Shown: in pieces, positions 55,803 to 64,000 of the stretch
Numbering within the stretch: position 1 is the first letter of the stretch
How the letters are laid out: every line of letters starts with the position of its first letter
NCBI GenBank assembly: GCA_018873225.1
Contig: JAEILZ010000002.1
Coordinates: 3,844,001-3,908,000, forward strand
DNA length: 64,000 bases
Origin: [Phialemoniopsis] sp. UDSM-2020
Taxonomy: Eukaryota > Ascomycota > Sordariomycetes > Thyridiales > Thyridiaceae
Reading direction: 5' to 3'
Translations under genes and position numbers: made by a program
Notes under the pieces: model-generated
Database searches by the model: none
Seen by the model: the letters and a program-made list of their open reading frames with translations, nothing else
What the model was told of the DNA's origin: nothing

Positions 55803-56825
55803 CTTGAAATAGAGTATGCGAACTTGTTTCTCAGCTTTGTGTTGGCTGGATACAACAGATACGAGTATCTGATCTGCTGCGTTGGCTGTTCATATTCTCG
55901 AGAGAACAGAAATGACAACTTCTTATACATTTCATCCATCTTGTTCGACATGAACACACTTCCTTCCAGATACAGTCCGGCATCATAGCATTACAAGCCG
56001 GCTGACACGCAAGAGGTCTAGTTCGAACAGCACAGGTAAGCTGTCCCTACGGACCGAAAGCTTTCATGTTGTAGATTGCGTGATTTCTTGTCTTAGACAC
56101 TTATTGCTCAAGGCAACTACATCAATAAGAGCACGACAGAAAACTAGCAGTTGAACCTTTCATAGAATAGACTACCGCCTATGGTTAAGTTCCAAATGTA
56201 AGCTTACAAGTATAGGCTAAAACCACATCGTCTCATGGTTCATCTCGGACTTAAGATGGAAAGCCTGCGAGGCTGCGGCCAAGCTGGGTCGAGCTGAGAC
56301 GGCGGAAACCTGCATGGTCAGATTCTTGCGTATACGCATGCAAGCTGACTGCTTCTGAAATCAAGATAAAAATCTCGCAGCTTTGTTTAGAGTGTCTCAA
56401 TTATCATTTTACCCCCTTTGGATTGAGCCTGTAGTTGGCTAACACTTGGGAATGTTTAGTTAGTTGGAAGTACCCATGACAGTAGACAACTCTGCCTTGG
56501 GGCGAGTGACTGAGACTGAGCATCACTGTGCTACAGCTGACGAATTGGACATATTTCATGATCTGCAGGTGAGATCACCCGCCGCATTACGTAATGTTCT
56601 GGGAATGGAAAGCAATCAACATCAATCTCGACATACGTTGCTGCCTAGATCCTGACCGCGCTACCATGAACAAACTCAAGCACGAAGCGATCGCTCCCAT
56701 ACGACATCGCCCTCAATTGTTTTTACCGCCGAAACCATTACTTGTGCGTTTGGAGAATGGTACCCAGCTCTGCGCCTCCAGGCTATTCATGAGACGTCAA
56801 ACCAGAACAACATACACATCACACA
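55803..56825. other. Intergenic, divergent promoter region
   Basis: About 1 kb without supported genes; open frames are short and motif-free. Confidence 0.45.
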
Positions 56826-57230
56826 ATGGAGAGACCTGCTACGGCACCATGGGATCTAAGCATCAGCGACGCCGATTTCAAGAAACTCAAAGCCGGTTTC
56901 GAGCCCAGGGATCACGATGACAAATGGCGCTACTCAGTCGCGGACAAGTACCAAAGCGGCAGGATCTCCATCCACGTCTCTCGATTCTTCTCTGGGACGG
57001 AAGAATACGTGCTTGTCTTGAAGCCAAGCGATGATGAGAACGGCGGTGCAAAGGTTGAAGCTATCACCTGGGAGCAGAAGTATGGTCTTTATTCCACCAG
57101 GACGGAGGACAAAGCCAAGAAGGAAGTAGTGACTATCACCAGAAGCATCTTGAGGTGCGATTTTGAGGCGCTTCCAGTGTATGATAGCTCGGAGGTGTTC
57201 AACTATCCTTTGCCAGCGGTTGCTACATGA
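56826..57230 (+). CDS. Small conserved fungal hypothetical protein
   Basis: A protein of 134 aa from one exon with a soluble, non-repetitive composition. The opening PWDLSISDADFKKLKAGFEP and DDKWRYSVADK resemble a small conserved fungal family (pattern L-x-D-x-D-F-x-x-L-x-A-G-F, then D-D-x-W) whose function is not known to me. No signal peptide, membrane segment or catalytic motif is seen. Several alternating hydrophobic strands (RISIHVSRFF, EYVLVLKP, VVTITRSIL) suggest a small beta-rich fold. Confidence 0.65.
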   Translation: MERPATAPWDLSISDADFKKLKAGFEPRDHDDKWRYSVADKYQSGRISIHVSRFFSGTEEYVLVLKPSDDENGGAKVEAITWEQKYGLYSTRTEDKAKKEVVTITRSILRCDFEALPVYDSSEVFNYPLPAVAT

Positions 57231-58146
57231 ATGAAGGTTCGCTTGCACTAGACCACTGTATTCTAGGACTGGTCAACTTCATTTTGATATCGTACCGCAT
57301 CTCTCGGCGTCTTCGGAAGTTTCGGAGAAATCTGTAGCATGGAATATGAAGCTCTCAAGAATGCAGCTTCTCATACTCAGAGCAAGGACACTTGCATGGG
57401 CTTGATAGTGCGCCCGCTGGCGGCATGTTGATTGCAGTAGCGTCAAGATAGATAGTTGAATACTCTGACAATATCAAAATGTCAGTCTCTGTCCCCCACG
57501 TCCTCATCCATGCAAAGTGAATACCCGGTGCGGCTCAATGTATGCATGCAAGGTCCTACGGTATTGCATCTTCTCGATTTAGGCGCGATCTCATCTATAC
57601 TCCGACCTCCCAAAGATACTTCTGAGCCGACCGGGTCAGTCACAAAATTTCTGGCAGATGCGTTCAATATACCGGGTTATCAAATGAGCAACACTGCGCG
57701 CGCACAGACAGAGTAGTTGACCATTCGGGGAAAAGATCTAAGCATTGATCTCAGACGGAGGAACGTCCGGCCGGGCTCTTGGCGATAGGCTCAGAGGTGA
57801 GCCGCACCGGCTGGTCGCCGACGATCGATGTCTCAACCCGGTCTACGGGAGCGGATGCCCGGCCGGGAGGCCGCGTTGCGCACCCCGCCTCACCATTCAC
57901 CTTTGGTCTTAGCTCAAACTCTACAGACATGGTCTCTGCTCCTTCATAAGCCTCAGCGTAAGCAAACTGTGGGGTTGGGGAGATGGGCAATGCGATGTCC
58001 AAGTCCGGCCTAAAGAATCCGAGGCGCACTAACCACCCACGGCCTCATCATGCTTGAAGGCGGAATACCCGGGACGGAGAGAAATTTCGCGGAAAGATAG
58101 ACTTCCAACTCTCCCAGACAATCAAAAGAATCTGGAAGACTTAGAG
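57231..58146. other. Intergenic region upstream of the hydrolase
   Basis: 916 bp. A 92-codon minus-strand frame at 57751-58029 has no recognised family. The hydrolase frame stays open upstream to an ATG at 58054, but that stretch looks untranslated. Confidence 0.4.
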
Positions 58147-58941
58147 ATGCCTGCCAATAAGACCACCTTCGTCGTCGTCCCGGGCTCCTTCGCCCTGCCG
58201 GGCCTCTACGACGACAACATCGTCGCCCTCCTCCGCCAGCGCGGGCACGACATCCGCATGCTGTCCCTGCTGACCGCCGACGACGGCACCCGCCAGCCGC
58301 CCGCCACCATGGAACAGGACGCCGCGCACATCCGCGCCTTCTTGCTCGCCATGCTCGACGACCCAGCCCAGCCGCGCGACGTCGTTGTCGCGCCGCACTC
58401 GTACAGCAGCATTCCCACGGCGACCGCCCTCCAGGGGCTCGGACGGGCCGACCGCGCCGCGACGGGGAAGCAGACGGCCGTCGTCGGCATAGCGGCCATG
58501 GCCTCGTTCCTGCCGGAGCGCGGCCAGTCCAACCGCGACGTCATGGGCGATCTCATGCCGGAGCCGTTCCGGTCCGGCCTGCCGGGCGAGTACTTCCCGC
58601 CCGCGCCGCCGGAGCTCCTGATGTACAATTTTATGGGCGCGACGCCGTCGGCGGAAGAAGTGGGCGCTAAGTATCTGCCCTTCTTCACGCGGCAGAGCTC
58701 GGACAGCTACAGCGGCCGGCTCGGGTACGAGGCGTGGAGGGACATACCGACCGTGCAGATCATCCCGGGCGCCGACGTCATCATCCCCACGGCGGTGCAG
58801 GAGCAGATGCACGAGAGGGCGGTGGCGGCTGGCGGCAAGGTGAAGAGAGTGTTTGTGGAGGGCGTGGGGCACGCGGTCAATGTCTTGAGGCCGGAGGTTG
58901 TGGTTGATGAGATGATCGGGCTGGCGGAGGAGCAGGCATGA
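58147..58941 (+). CDS. Alpha/beta hydrolase, salicylate-esterase-like fold
   Basis: A cytosolic alpha/beta hydrolase of 264 aa, intronless and GC-rich. The N-terminal strand TTFVVVPGSFALPGLYDDNI has the oxyanion-hole HG-like loop position occupied by PGS. The nucleophile elbow is PHSYSSIP, with Ser85 in place of the usual GHSxGG pattern. The acid is likely Asp in IIPGADVIIP, and the His is in VEGVGHAVNVLRPE. Length and order match the AB_hydrolase_6 group of fungal esterases of unknown substrate. The start at 58147 is chosen for its position directly before the first beta strand. An upstream in-frame ATG at 58054 would add 31 charged residues. Confidence 0.85.
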   Translation: MPANKTTFVVVPGSFALPGLYDDNIVALLRQRGHDIRMLSLLTADDGTRQPPATMEQDAAHIRAFLLAMLDDPAQPRDVVVAPHSYSSIPTATALQGLGRADRAATGKQTAVVGIAAMASFLPERGQSNRDVMGDLMPEPFRSGLPGEYFPPAPPELLMYNFMGATPSAEEVGAKYLPFFTRQSSDSYSGRLGYEAWRDIPTVQIIPGADVIIPTAVQEQMHERAVAAGGKVKRVFVEGVGHAVNVLRPEVVVDEMIGLAEEQA

Positions 58942-59280
58942 ATCTGATATTTCACAGCGAGGTCTTAGATTACCATCGAATTTAATCATCATTGTCCAAA
59001 ATGCAAAAGAAGATAATGAGCCCTTTGCAACGAGTTCTACGTGACTCTTTCTCGACGGTACAGTCACATATCACGAGTAGGATGAGCATTGAGAGTTCTA
59101 GTAGTCCCGTGGAACGGAAAAGTTTATTCAAGTTTGAGCATGTTATCCAAAACTGTGACCAGATAAACAGTCTATGTAATGCATTTGTACGAATATGACT
59201 CATAGATGCCCTGGGACCTTATGTCTGTAACCCAGGGTCGACGAGCTTTTCCATGTCGGTACACCTGGGTCTCGCCAGGA
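58942..59280. other. Short convergent intergenic region
   Basis: 339 bp between two convergent genes; nothing recognisable. Confidence 0.4.
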
Positions 59281-59745
59281 TCAAACTTCGGCAAAAAGCA
59301 TGCTGTATTCATGCTCGAGGGCGGCGAGGTTCTCTTGCTTCTCCACCCTGGCCTTGCGCACATTCCGGAGAAACTCCTTTTTCGGCTGCTCCAGTAGCTT
59401 CTGGTTGATCCTGGGAATCTTGCGGATTTGGCCGTCTTTCGTAAAGACATTGACGGAGATGACCTTGCAGAAAACTTTGACAAGAGTGGAAGTGGACTTC
59501 ATCTCGTAATACTGCTGGAGCTGATCGCAAAGCAGGCTAGAATGTCTCTGCGCGATGTCTGACATGGTCCTCCGGAAGTCTCTGTTGATAACGTTCTTGT
59601 TCTGTTGATATTGCTCCATGAGGATCTGGCCAAACTTGGAGCTGGTGTCGATGCGGTTTGAATCAGCCTTGGAGAGGGCGCAACCGCGGTGAGGTACGAC
59701 AGAAGCGCACTCGAGATCCAGGCACAGCTTGGTGGAGGGTTCCAT
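59281..59745 (-). CDS. Hypothetical protein, helical
   Basis: An intronless frame of 154 aa with natural-looking amino-acid composition. It is predominantly helical and charged (MEQYQQNKNVINRDFRRTM, PKKEFLRNVRKARVEKQENL). It has no signal peptide, membrane span or motif that I recognise. The C-terminal third might form a coiled coil. A TATA-like CTATATAG lies at about 59974-59981, some 230 bp upstream. Could be a lineage-specific gene; moderate confidence that it is coding. Confidence 0.5.
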   Translation of the reverse strand: MEPSTKLCLDLECASVVPHRGCALSKADSNRIDTSSKFGQILMEQYQQNKNVINRDFRRTMSDIAQRHSSLLCDQLQQYYEMKSTSTLVKVFCKVISVNVFTKDGQIRKIPRINQKLLEQPKKEFLRNVRKARVEKQENLAALEHEYSMLFAEV

Positions 59746-60424
59746 GATGAATGTGGTGATGCGTCAGGTACTTGTGTGTACGACTGTGAGCCTGATGATA
59801 CTCTTGTTGCGTGTGCGTGAGCTTGACTGTCTCTGACTGGACACCGAGAAGAACGGTTGATGAGAAGATGTGTCTGCTTAGGATATGATTGTGTGAACAG
59901 CACTCTTGTTTTGATCGAAAGTAATAATTCGAGGGAGGAAAATTCGAGAGCCAGGAAGGTGGATTGCAGGCTACTATATAGACGTGTTAATCACTCCAGA
60001 TATTGAGTTCACGATCCTCTCGGGACGAACCATGGGACAGGTCCATGAATTATACACACATTACCACAATATATCAGTCCAAAGAGACCAATCAGAGCTT
60101 TTTAAAATAGGAAATCATGGAAAAGTCTGGAAAATTATCTTGCAAATATTCGAATTATGGCTGTGCTAATCCGTAAAGGCTGAAAATGCAGCAGACCACT
60201 CCAAGGTTCGATTCGGTCGTGGCTGATTTGTCAAAGGTTTACAATTACTTTTCTCTCACGCTATGGCTGCACAGTATGTAATCAGATCAAATAATTTGAA
60301 TTCGAGTAATTATCCAGTAATGTTCTCTGGCCTGCTACTCATTATACCAGCTACATAAACTGCTCTTTGACATGCACACACATAAAGATTCTCACCCTAG
60401 GATAGAAGAAACAGCTATCATCAA
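59746..60424. other. Intergenic, AT-rich
   Basis: 679 bp, noticeably AT-rich from about 59900 to 60400. No gene seen. Confidence 0.45.
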
Positions 60425-61054
60425 CTAGGAAAGATAAGAATAAGTTGTGTAAATCCCAATCGGACAGTCATTGTAGTCCTGAAAGAACCTAAAGTTGGAA
60501 TCGTTCGTGCTCGTCATCCCAGCCACACAGGTGCCCGCGCCGACCCAGCAGGGGCCAATGTCAATCACGTACGCATTACCAGGCTCCATGTGAATAGGCG
60601 GGAAGGGCGGGAACGGGCCCGGCGCGGGGAGGTTGTTCCACGTCGTCTGCGTGCCGGGGCAGCTGCCCGGGTTGAACCCGGTGAAGAAGAAGCTGCCGCC
60701 GCCGCTGTACTCGTACGAGCTCGTGACGAGCTGCTCCTGGCGCGGGAAGAGGAACTCGAGCGTGCAGTTGGCGCCCGCGCGCGAGGCCGGCACGTCGAAG
60801 CTGAAGATGGAGGCGACGTCGTCGGGCGTGAAGACGCCAAAGTACTGCGGGCCCCACGAGCGGTCGGGCTCGGAGCGCGAGACCTGCGTGATGTAGTGCG
60901 GGAACTCGAACTCGCCCGCCGGCAGGTAGCCCGGGCAGCCGGTGCGCGGGTTGATGTCCTGCGGCGTGAGGGCGCGCTTGGAGATGAGCTCGCCGGGCAG
61001 GGCCGTGGCGACGGCCGCGAAGAGGGCCGGTGTAGTGCAGAGAGAAGGACGCAT
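60425..61054 (-). CDS. Secreted But2-domain protein
   Basis: An intronless secreted protein of 209 aa. Residues 1-18 form a signal peptide, followed by a probable Kex2-type KR site (SKRAL) near residue 27. The But2 C-terminal-like domain is visible as FEFPHYITQVSRSEPDRSWG, VFTPDDVASIFSFDVPA, CTLEFLFP, SGGGSFFFTGFNPGSCPG and GNAYVIDIGPC. This beta-sandwich domain is common in small secreted fungal proteins; its name comes from the fission-yeast But2 protein. Molecular role unknown. A TATA box (TATATAAAGC on the minus strand) at 61191-61200 lies about 137 bp upstream of the start. The gene is very GC-rich and casts long antisense frames. Confidence 0.88.
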   Translation of the reverse strand: MRPSLCTTPALFAAVATALPGELISKRALTPQDINPRTGCPGYLPAGEFEFPHYITQVSRSEPDRSWGPQYFGVFTPDDVASIFSFDVPASRAGANCTLEFLFPRQEQLVTSSYEYSGGGSFFFTGFNPGSCPGTQTTWNNLPAPGPFPPFPPIHMEPGNAYVIDIGPCWVGAGTCVAGMTSTNDSNFRFFQDYNDCPIGIYTTYSYLS

Positions 61055-63787
61055 GTTGCGTTGGGAACGACTGAACTCGTGAGAGCTGATAGGCTATGTA
61101 GGACAGGGACTTCGTGTTCGATGGTGGAACGAACGGCTCTCGAAGTGCCCGGAGGAGATGCCTGAACTGGCCTTCAAGCTTGGATGCACTGCTTTATATA
61201 CCTGTTGATCCTTTCCCCCACGCCCTTTATCACCCTATCTATTCATGACCAACATGACCCGAAGCAACACGGCGTACCAAGCTTCATGCAAGGCAGCCTT
61301 GGTCCGGGGAAATGCATGCGTGTATGCGAGCTCCCAGAGGGTCGACTGTGATGCGACAGGATGCATTGCAGGTGCGGATTTGTGTGTCACCACATCACTG
61401 GCTCAAAGGCTACAAGGCTGGGCAAGATGAGCAAAACCGTGCGCCCGAAATGCGACCTCACAAGGGCTCGTCCTCCATATCTCACAACTAGATACAAGGA
61501 TCATAACCAGGCATTTTCAAGTGTTATGACCTCACTGCCCTATCAGTGGAGGGGTTTTGTAGCCACCGGAGTACAATTGGCTGCACGGACATGCACATAT
61601 GCGGCCATGGGCTGCAGCTTTCGGAGCTGAGACGCCACGGGCTTTTGAGACCGGCGTTGTGTGCTGATCCCTAACTAATGAGACGTCAAGGAACCACTTG
61701 GAGCCAATCAGGAGGAGCCTGACTGCATCGGTCTACCAAGAACACATCAGACTGTAGAAAAGCTTGTCAGCAATAGTCTTATGCATGCGTGAGCCAAAAC
61801 ATCGGATGATCGGCTTACCTCAGGCGCTGACTTTGAAGACAACCTCGCCCCTCAGACCGCCCAATCAAGCGTCCAATACGAGCACTCAGAGCTCTTACGA
61901 TCAGGCCGTCGGTTAGCACGGACCATTCAAAAGTTCAGTCAAGCGACATTTCCGTATTCTACTGTTGTTTGCAATATATACGCTTTTCTTGCTAGTCGTT
62001 CAAAGAATGGACTGATACGGACATCAACTTCAAGTCAATACCACAGAAGCAGATGATGTTTGATATGAGTTGCTGGAGTAGAAAAATGATCTCCTACAGT
62101 TACATGAAACTCAATTTGTCTTGTCAGATCATGTCGATTGGACGCGCTGAAAGTCAAGCGCTCAACGTCCGACTGGGAAAGGCTCCTCGTCGGTGCTCCT
62201 TAAGTTTCACACACAACCTAGACCATATGTCATCATGATTGCGTACTGAGATAGACGTACTGATGTGCTCCTGAGGTAACGCATTATCGTTGAAGGTTTT
62301 ACGAATAGGTACACTCGATTTGTTTCCTATTATGTTCAATATGTCGTCCGGTTTTGACCCCCATATCTTCTTCAGTTCCTCGCAAAGTGACTAGATGTGA
62401 TGTTTCTAGTCGCTTAGTGAATGAGTCGAGACGATAGCCGAGTATTAGGACATCGTATGTCTTGCTCTTTGTTGCATTGCCTTGGTACCACGAGATATCG
62501 ATTCCAACGGCAGCAACCCCTGATTCTTACCTTGGAGGAGCGGTCTGGAAGAAGTGGTAGAGGTAGCTTCTTAGGAAGCGGGCGTTGCCTTCTGCAACAT
62601 TGCATTCGTCGTAAAAGACAAATCCTTGAAGGACCGGATAGAACCATCTTTGATGGCATAGGTTGCGGCGCAGCACAGCAATCCATGGATATTTCTAGTC
62701 CAACCCTTGACGTCTTCCAGAAATACCTCCACACAATCCGATGAACGCTCCCTCTTGACCAATGAGCAGGTCTCCTGATCCCCAAAGACCAGCTCCTTAG
62801 ATCTCTGTGTTCTCGCAGGATCGTTCATCGCAACGATTGCTTCTTTGAATGGAAGGTGTCACTTCCGGTCCTGGGCCTGCCGCCTGTTTCTGTCAGCCTG
62901 TGTGTCACTGTTCCATTCCCATCCCAATCAATCGAGTACGATGGCCTGAGACATTGTGCTAATTCGGGTGTCATGTCTCATTTCAAGGTAGGAATGGAAG
63001 ACCCGGAAAGGTCTAGAACGGACACATGGTAGGCGGTAGCCGATCGTCCGGGCGGGTATCGGGTCCATCCGAGTTGATGGGGTAAGACCACTCGAAAGCC
63101 GCAAGGAAGCCACGAGGGAGTGTACTGAACCCTGATCAAATCTCAGCAGATTGGTCCTTTCACGCGCGATTGGGGTTGCGTCTAGACGGAACGGATGGCC
63201 TGTACCTGCGTTTACTGCAGGGGTAGGGTTGCATGGAAGGATCGGGGGTTGAGGCTTATTAGCAGACCATGTTGCATCTGGTCGCGCTTCCGAGCGAGAC
63301 AGCTAGACTTTAAGATTGTATACTTTGACAGGATAATATTCTGTGCCTCGCCAGGGTGTGCTCTTGGCCAGGAAGGGAAGGTCGCCTCTGATTCTGACCT
63401 GTGAGAACGCTGAATGTTAAGCCACCTCAGATGGAGTCAGACTACTTCGGGAACTTGAAGCCACCTACGCACATACAATGGAACCCTCCAGCAATGAAGT
63501 TGCAATATCGAGCCAAGCCAGACTGGTCTATAGTATGTATTCCCATCCATCGGAGGATCACATCGTGCCTAAGTATAGTCAGCATCTCAGAACCCTCGTC
63601 AAGATCGTATTCGTTGGTGTGAAAGTAGGCTTCTCACGAATCTCGAAAAAAGTATATAAACCCTCTAGAATTCTCACTCAGCTGGCGAGAAACTCTTTGC
63701 AATAGTACAAGCCTTAACCAGCAAAACCTCTTCGATCCTTGGTGTTCTCACGATCATATATCTTATACCTTGGACCAGATACCAACC
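61055..63787. other. Long intergenic region with a possible PKS starter-domain relic
   Basis: 2.7 kb with no intact gene. A minus-strand 85-codon frame at 62571-62828 contains KELVFGDQETC and VEVFLEDVKGW, faintly like the start of a SAT domain of fungal non-reducing polyketide synthases. No continuation was found downstream, so at most it is a fragment. A TATA box for the last gene is at 63653-63660. Confidence 0.35.
63653..63660 (+). promoter_or_regulatory. TATA box of the secreted protein gene
   Basis: TATATAAA, 128 bp before the ATG at 63788. The spacing resembles that of the But2 and deuterolysin genes, about 130 bp before their start codons. Confidence 0.6.
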
Positions 63788-64000
63788 ATGCTCTCCCGTA
63801 TCAGCACTCTGGCTCTCCTGGGCCTTGCCTCAAGCATTGCCGCTTTCCCTCAGCCAGATCCTACCCCGGTGGCTGCTGCTGCTGCTCGTGAGGTCGGCGA
63901 GGACACCGTCTCCGTCCCCGGTAACGCCATCAGCGTCGCCGACTACTGGAAGACCGCCGTTCCTCAGATCACCGATGCCCCTGACCCCGAGCTTGCCGCC
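63788..64000 (+). CDS. Secreted protein, N-terminal fragment (runs off window)
   Basis: 71 codons are visible. Residues 1-19 or so form a signal peptide (SRISTLALLGLASSIAAF). A Pro/Ala-rich stretch (PQPDPTPVAAAAA) follows, then VPGNAISVADYWKTAVPQITDAPD. The family was not recognised from this fragment. High codon bias (C-ending codons) and a canonical TATA box suggest strong expression. Confidence 0.75.
   Translation, partial: MLSRISTLALLGLASSIAAFPQPDPTPVAAAAAREVGEDTVSVPGNAISVADYWKTAVPQITDAPDPELAA

Noticed and set aside
57751..58029. 92-codon minus-strand frame
   Set aside because: No recognised motif; cannot be told from chance.
58141..59067. 308-codon minus-strand frame over the alpha/beta hydrolase
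   Set aside because: Antisense shadow of a GC-rich gene; composition is Arg/His/Gly-rich with no domain.
60205..60216. GGTTCGATTCGG, like a tRNA B box
   Set aside because: No A box at the proper distance upstream and no cloverleaf.
60590..61165. 191-codon plus-strand frame over the But2 gene
   Set aside because: Antisense shadow; Arg/Ala/Glu-rich low complexity.
1..64000. A secondary-metabolite cluster built on the BVMO, ABC transporter, Zn2Cys6 regulator and reductase
   Set aside because: No intact PKS, NRPS or terpene cyclase is present, and the genes are spread among unrelated families.

Overview
This is nuclear DNA of a filamentous ascomycete, most likely of the Sordariomycetes. The evidence is the many introns of about 50-65 nt with GTAAGT-like donors and CTAAC/CTGAC branch sites, and the protein families present: Zn2Cys6 regulator, HET, NACHT and ankyrin proteins, deuterolysin, DUF1365, But2, and GH16/GH43/GT34 enzymes. 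No rRNA, tRNA, CRISPR or intact transposon was recognised. Exon joins were deduced by eye from splice sites, reading frame and family motifs.

Layout. At 1-8.3 kb an ABC multidrug transporter (-, runs off the left edge) and a Zn2Cys6 regulator (+) share a divergent promoter, followed by an aldo/keto reductase (+) that carries two in-frame stops. At 8.6-31.6 kb is an accessory block. Two distant paralogues of a multi-domain zinc-finger protein sit at 8.6-12.3 kb (-) and 26.8-31.6 kb (+). Between them are a NACHT STAND protein, a secreted deuterolysin, a Baeyer-Villiger-type flavin monooxygenase, a long DUF1365 membrane protein and an F-box/ankyrin protein. At 32.3-44.1 kb are an intracellular GH43 glycosidase, a large intronless TPR-HET protein, an M13 metallopeptidase and an amino-acid permease that lacks its N-terminal third. 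At 44-64 kb genes are sparse: a secreted GH16 glucanase, a GT34 Golgi mannosyltransferase, a small secreted protein with an ADP-ribosyltransferase-like motif set, small conserved hypotheticals, an alpha/beta hydrolase, a secreted But2-domain protein and the start of another secreted protein.

How the genes relate. The transporter/regulator pair looks like a small efflux or detoxification module, and the broken reductase may once have belonged to it. HET, NACHT and ankyrin/F-box proteins are typical of fungal non-self recognition or cell-death repertoires, and the two zinc-finger paralogues lie among them. The secreted hydrolases point to polymer degradation or host contact. No complete secondary-metabolite cluster is visible. 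The two most unusual items are the zinc-finger paralogues, which share an N-terminal Cys/His cluster split by an intron at the same codon while only one has a double Myb insertion, and the reductase broken by two RIP-type stops.
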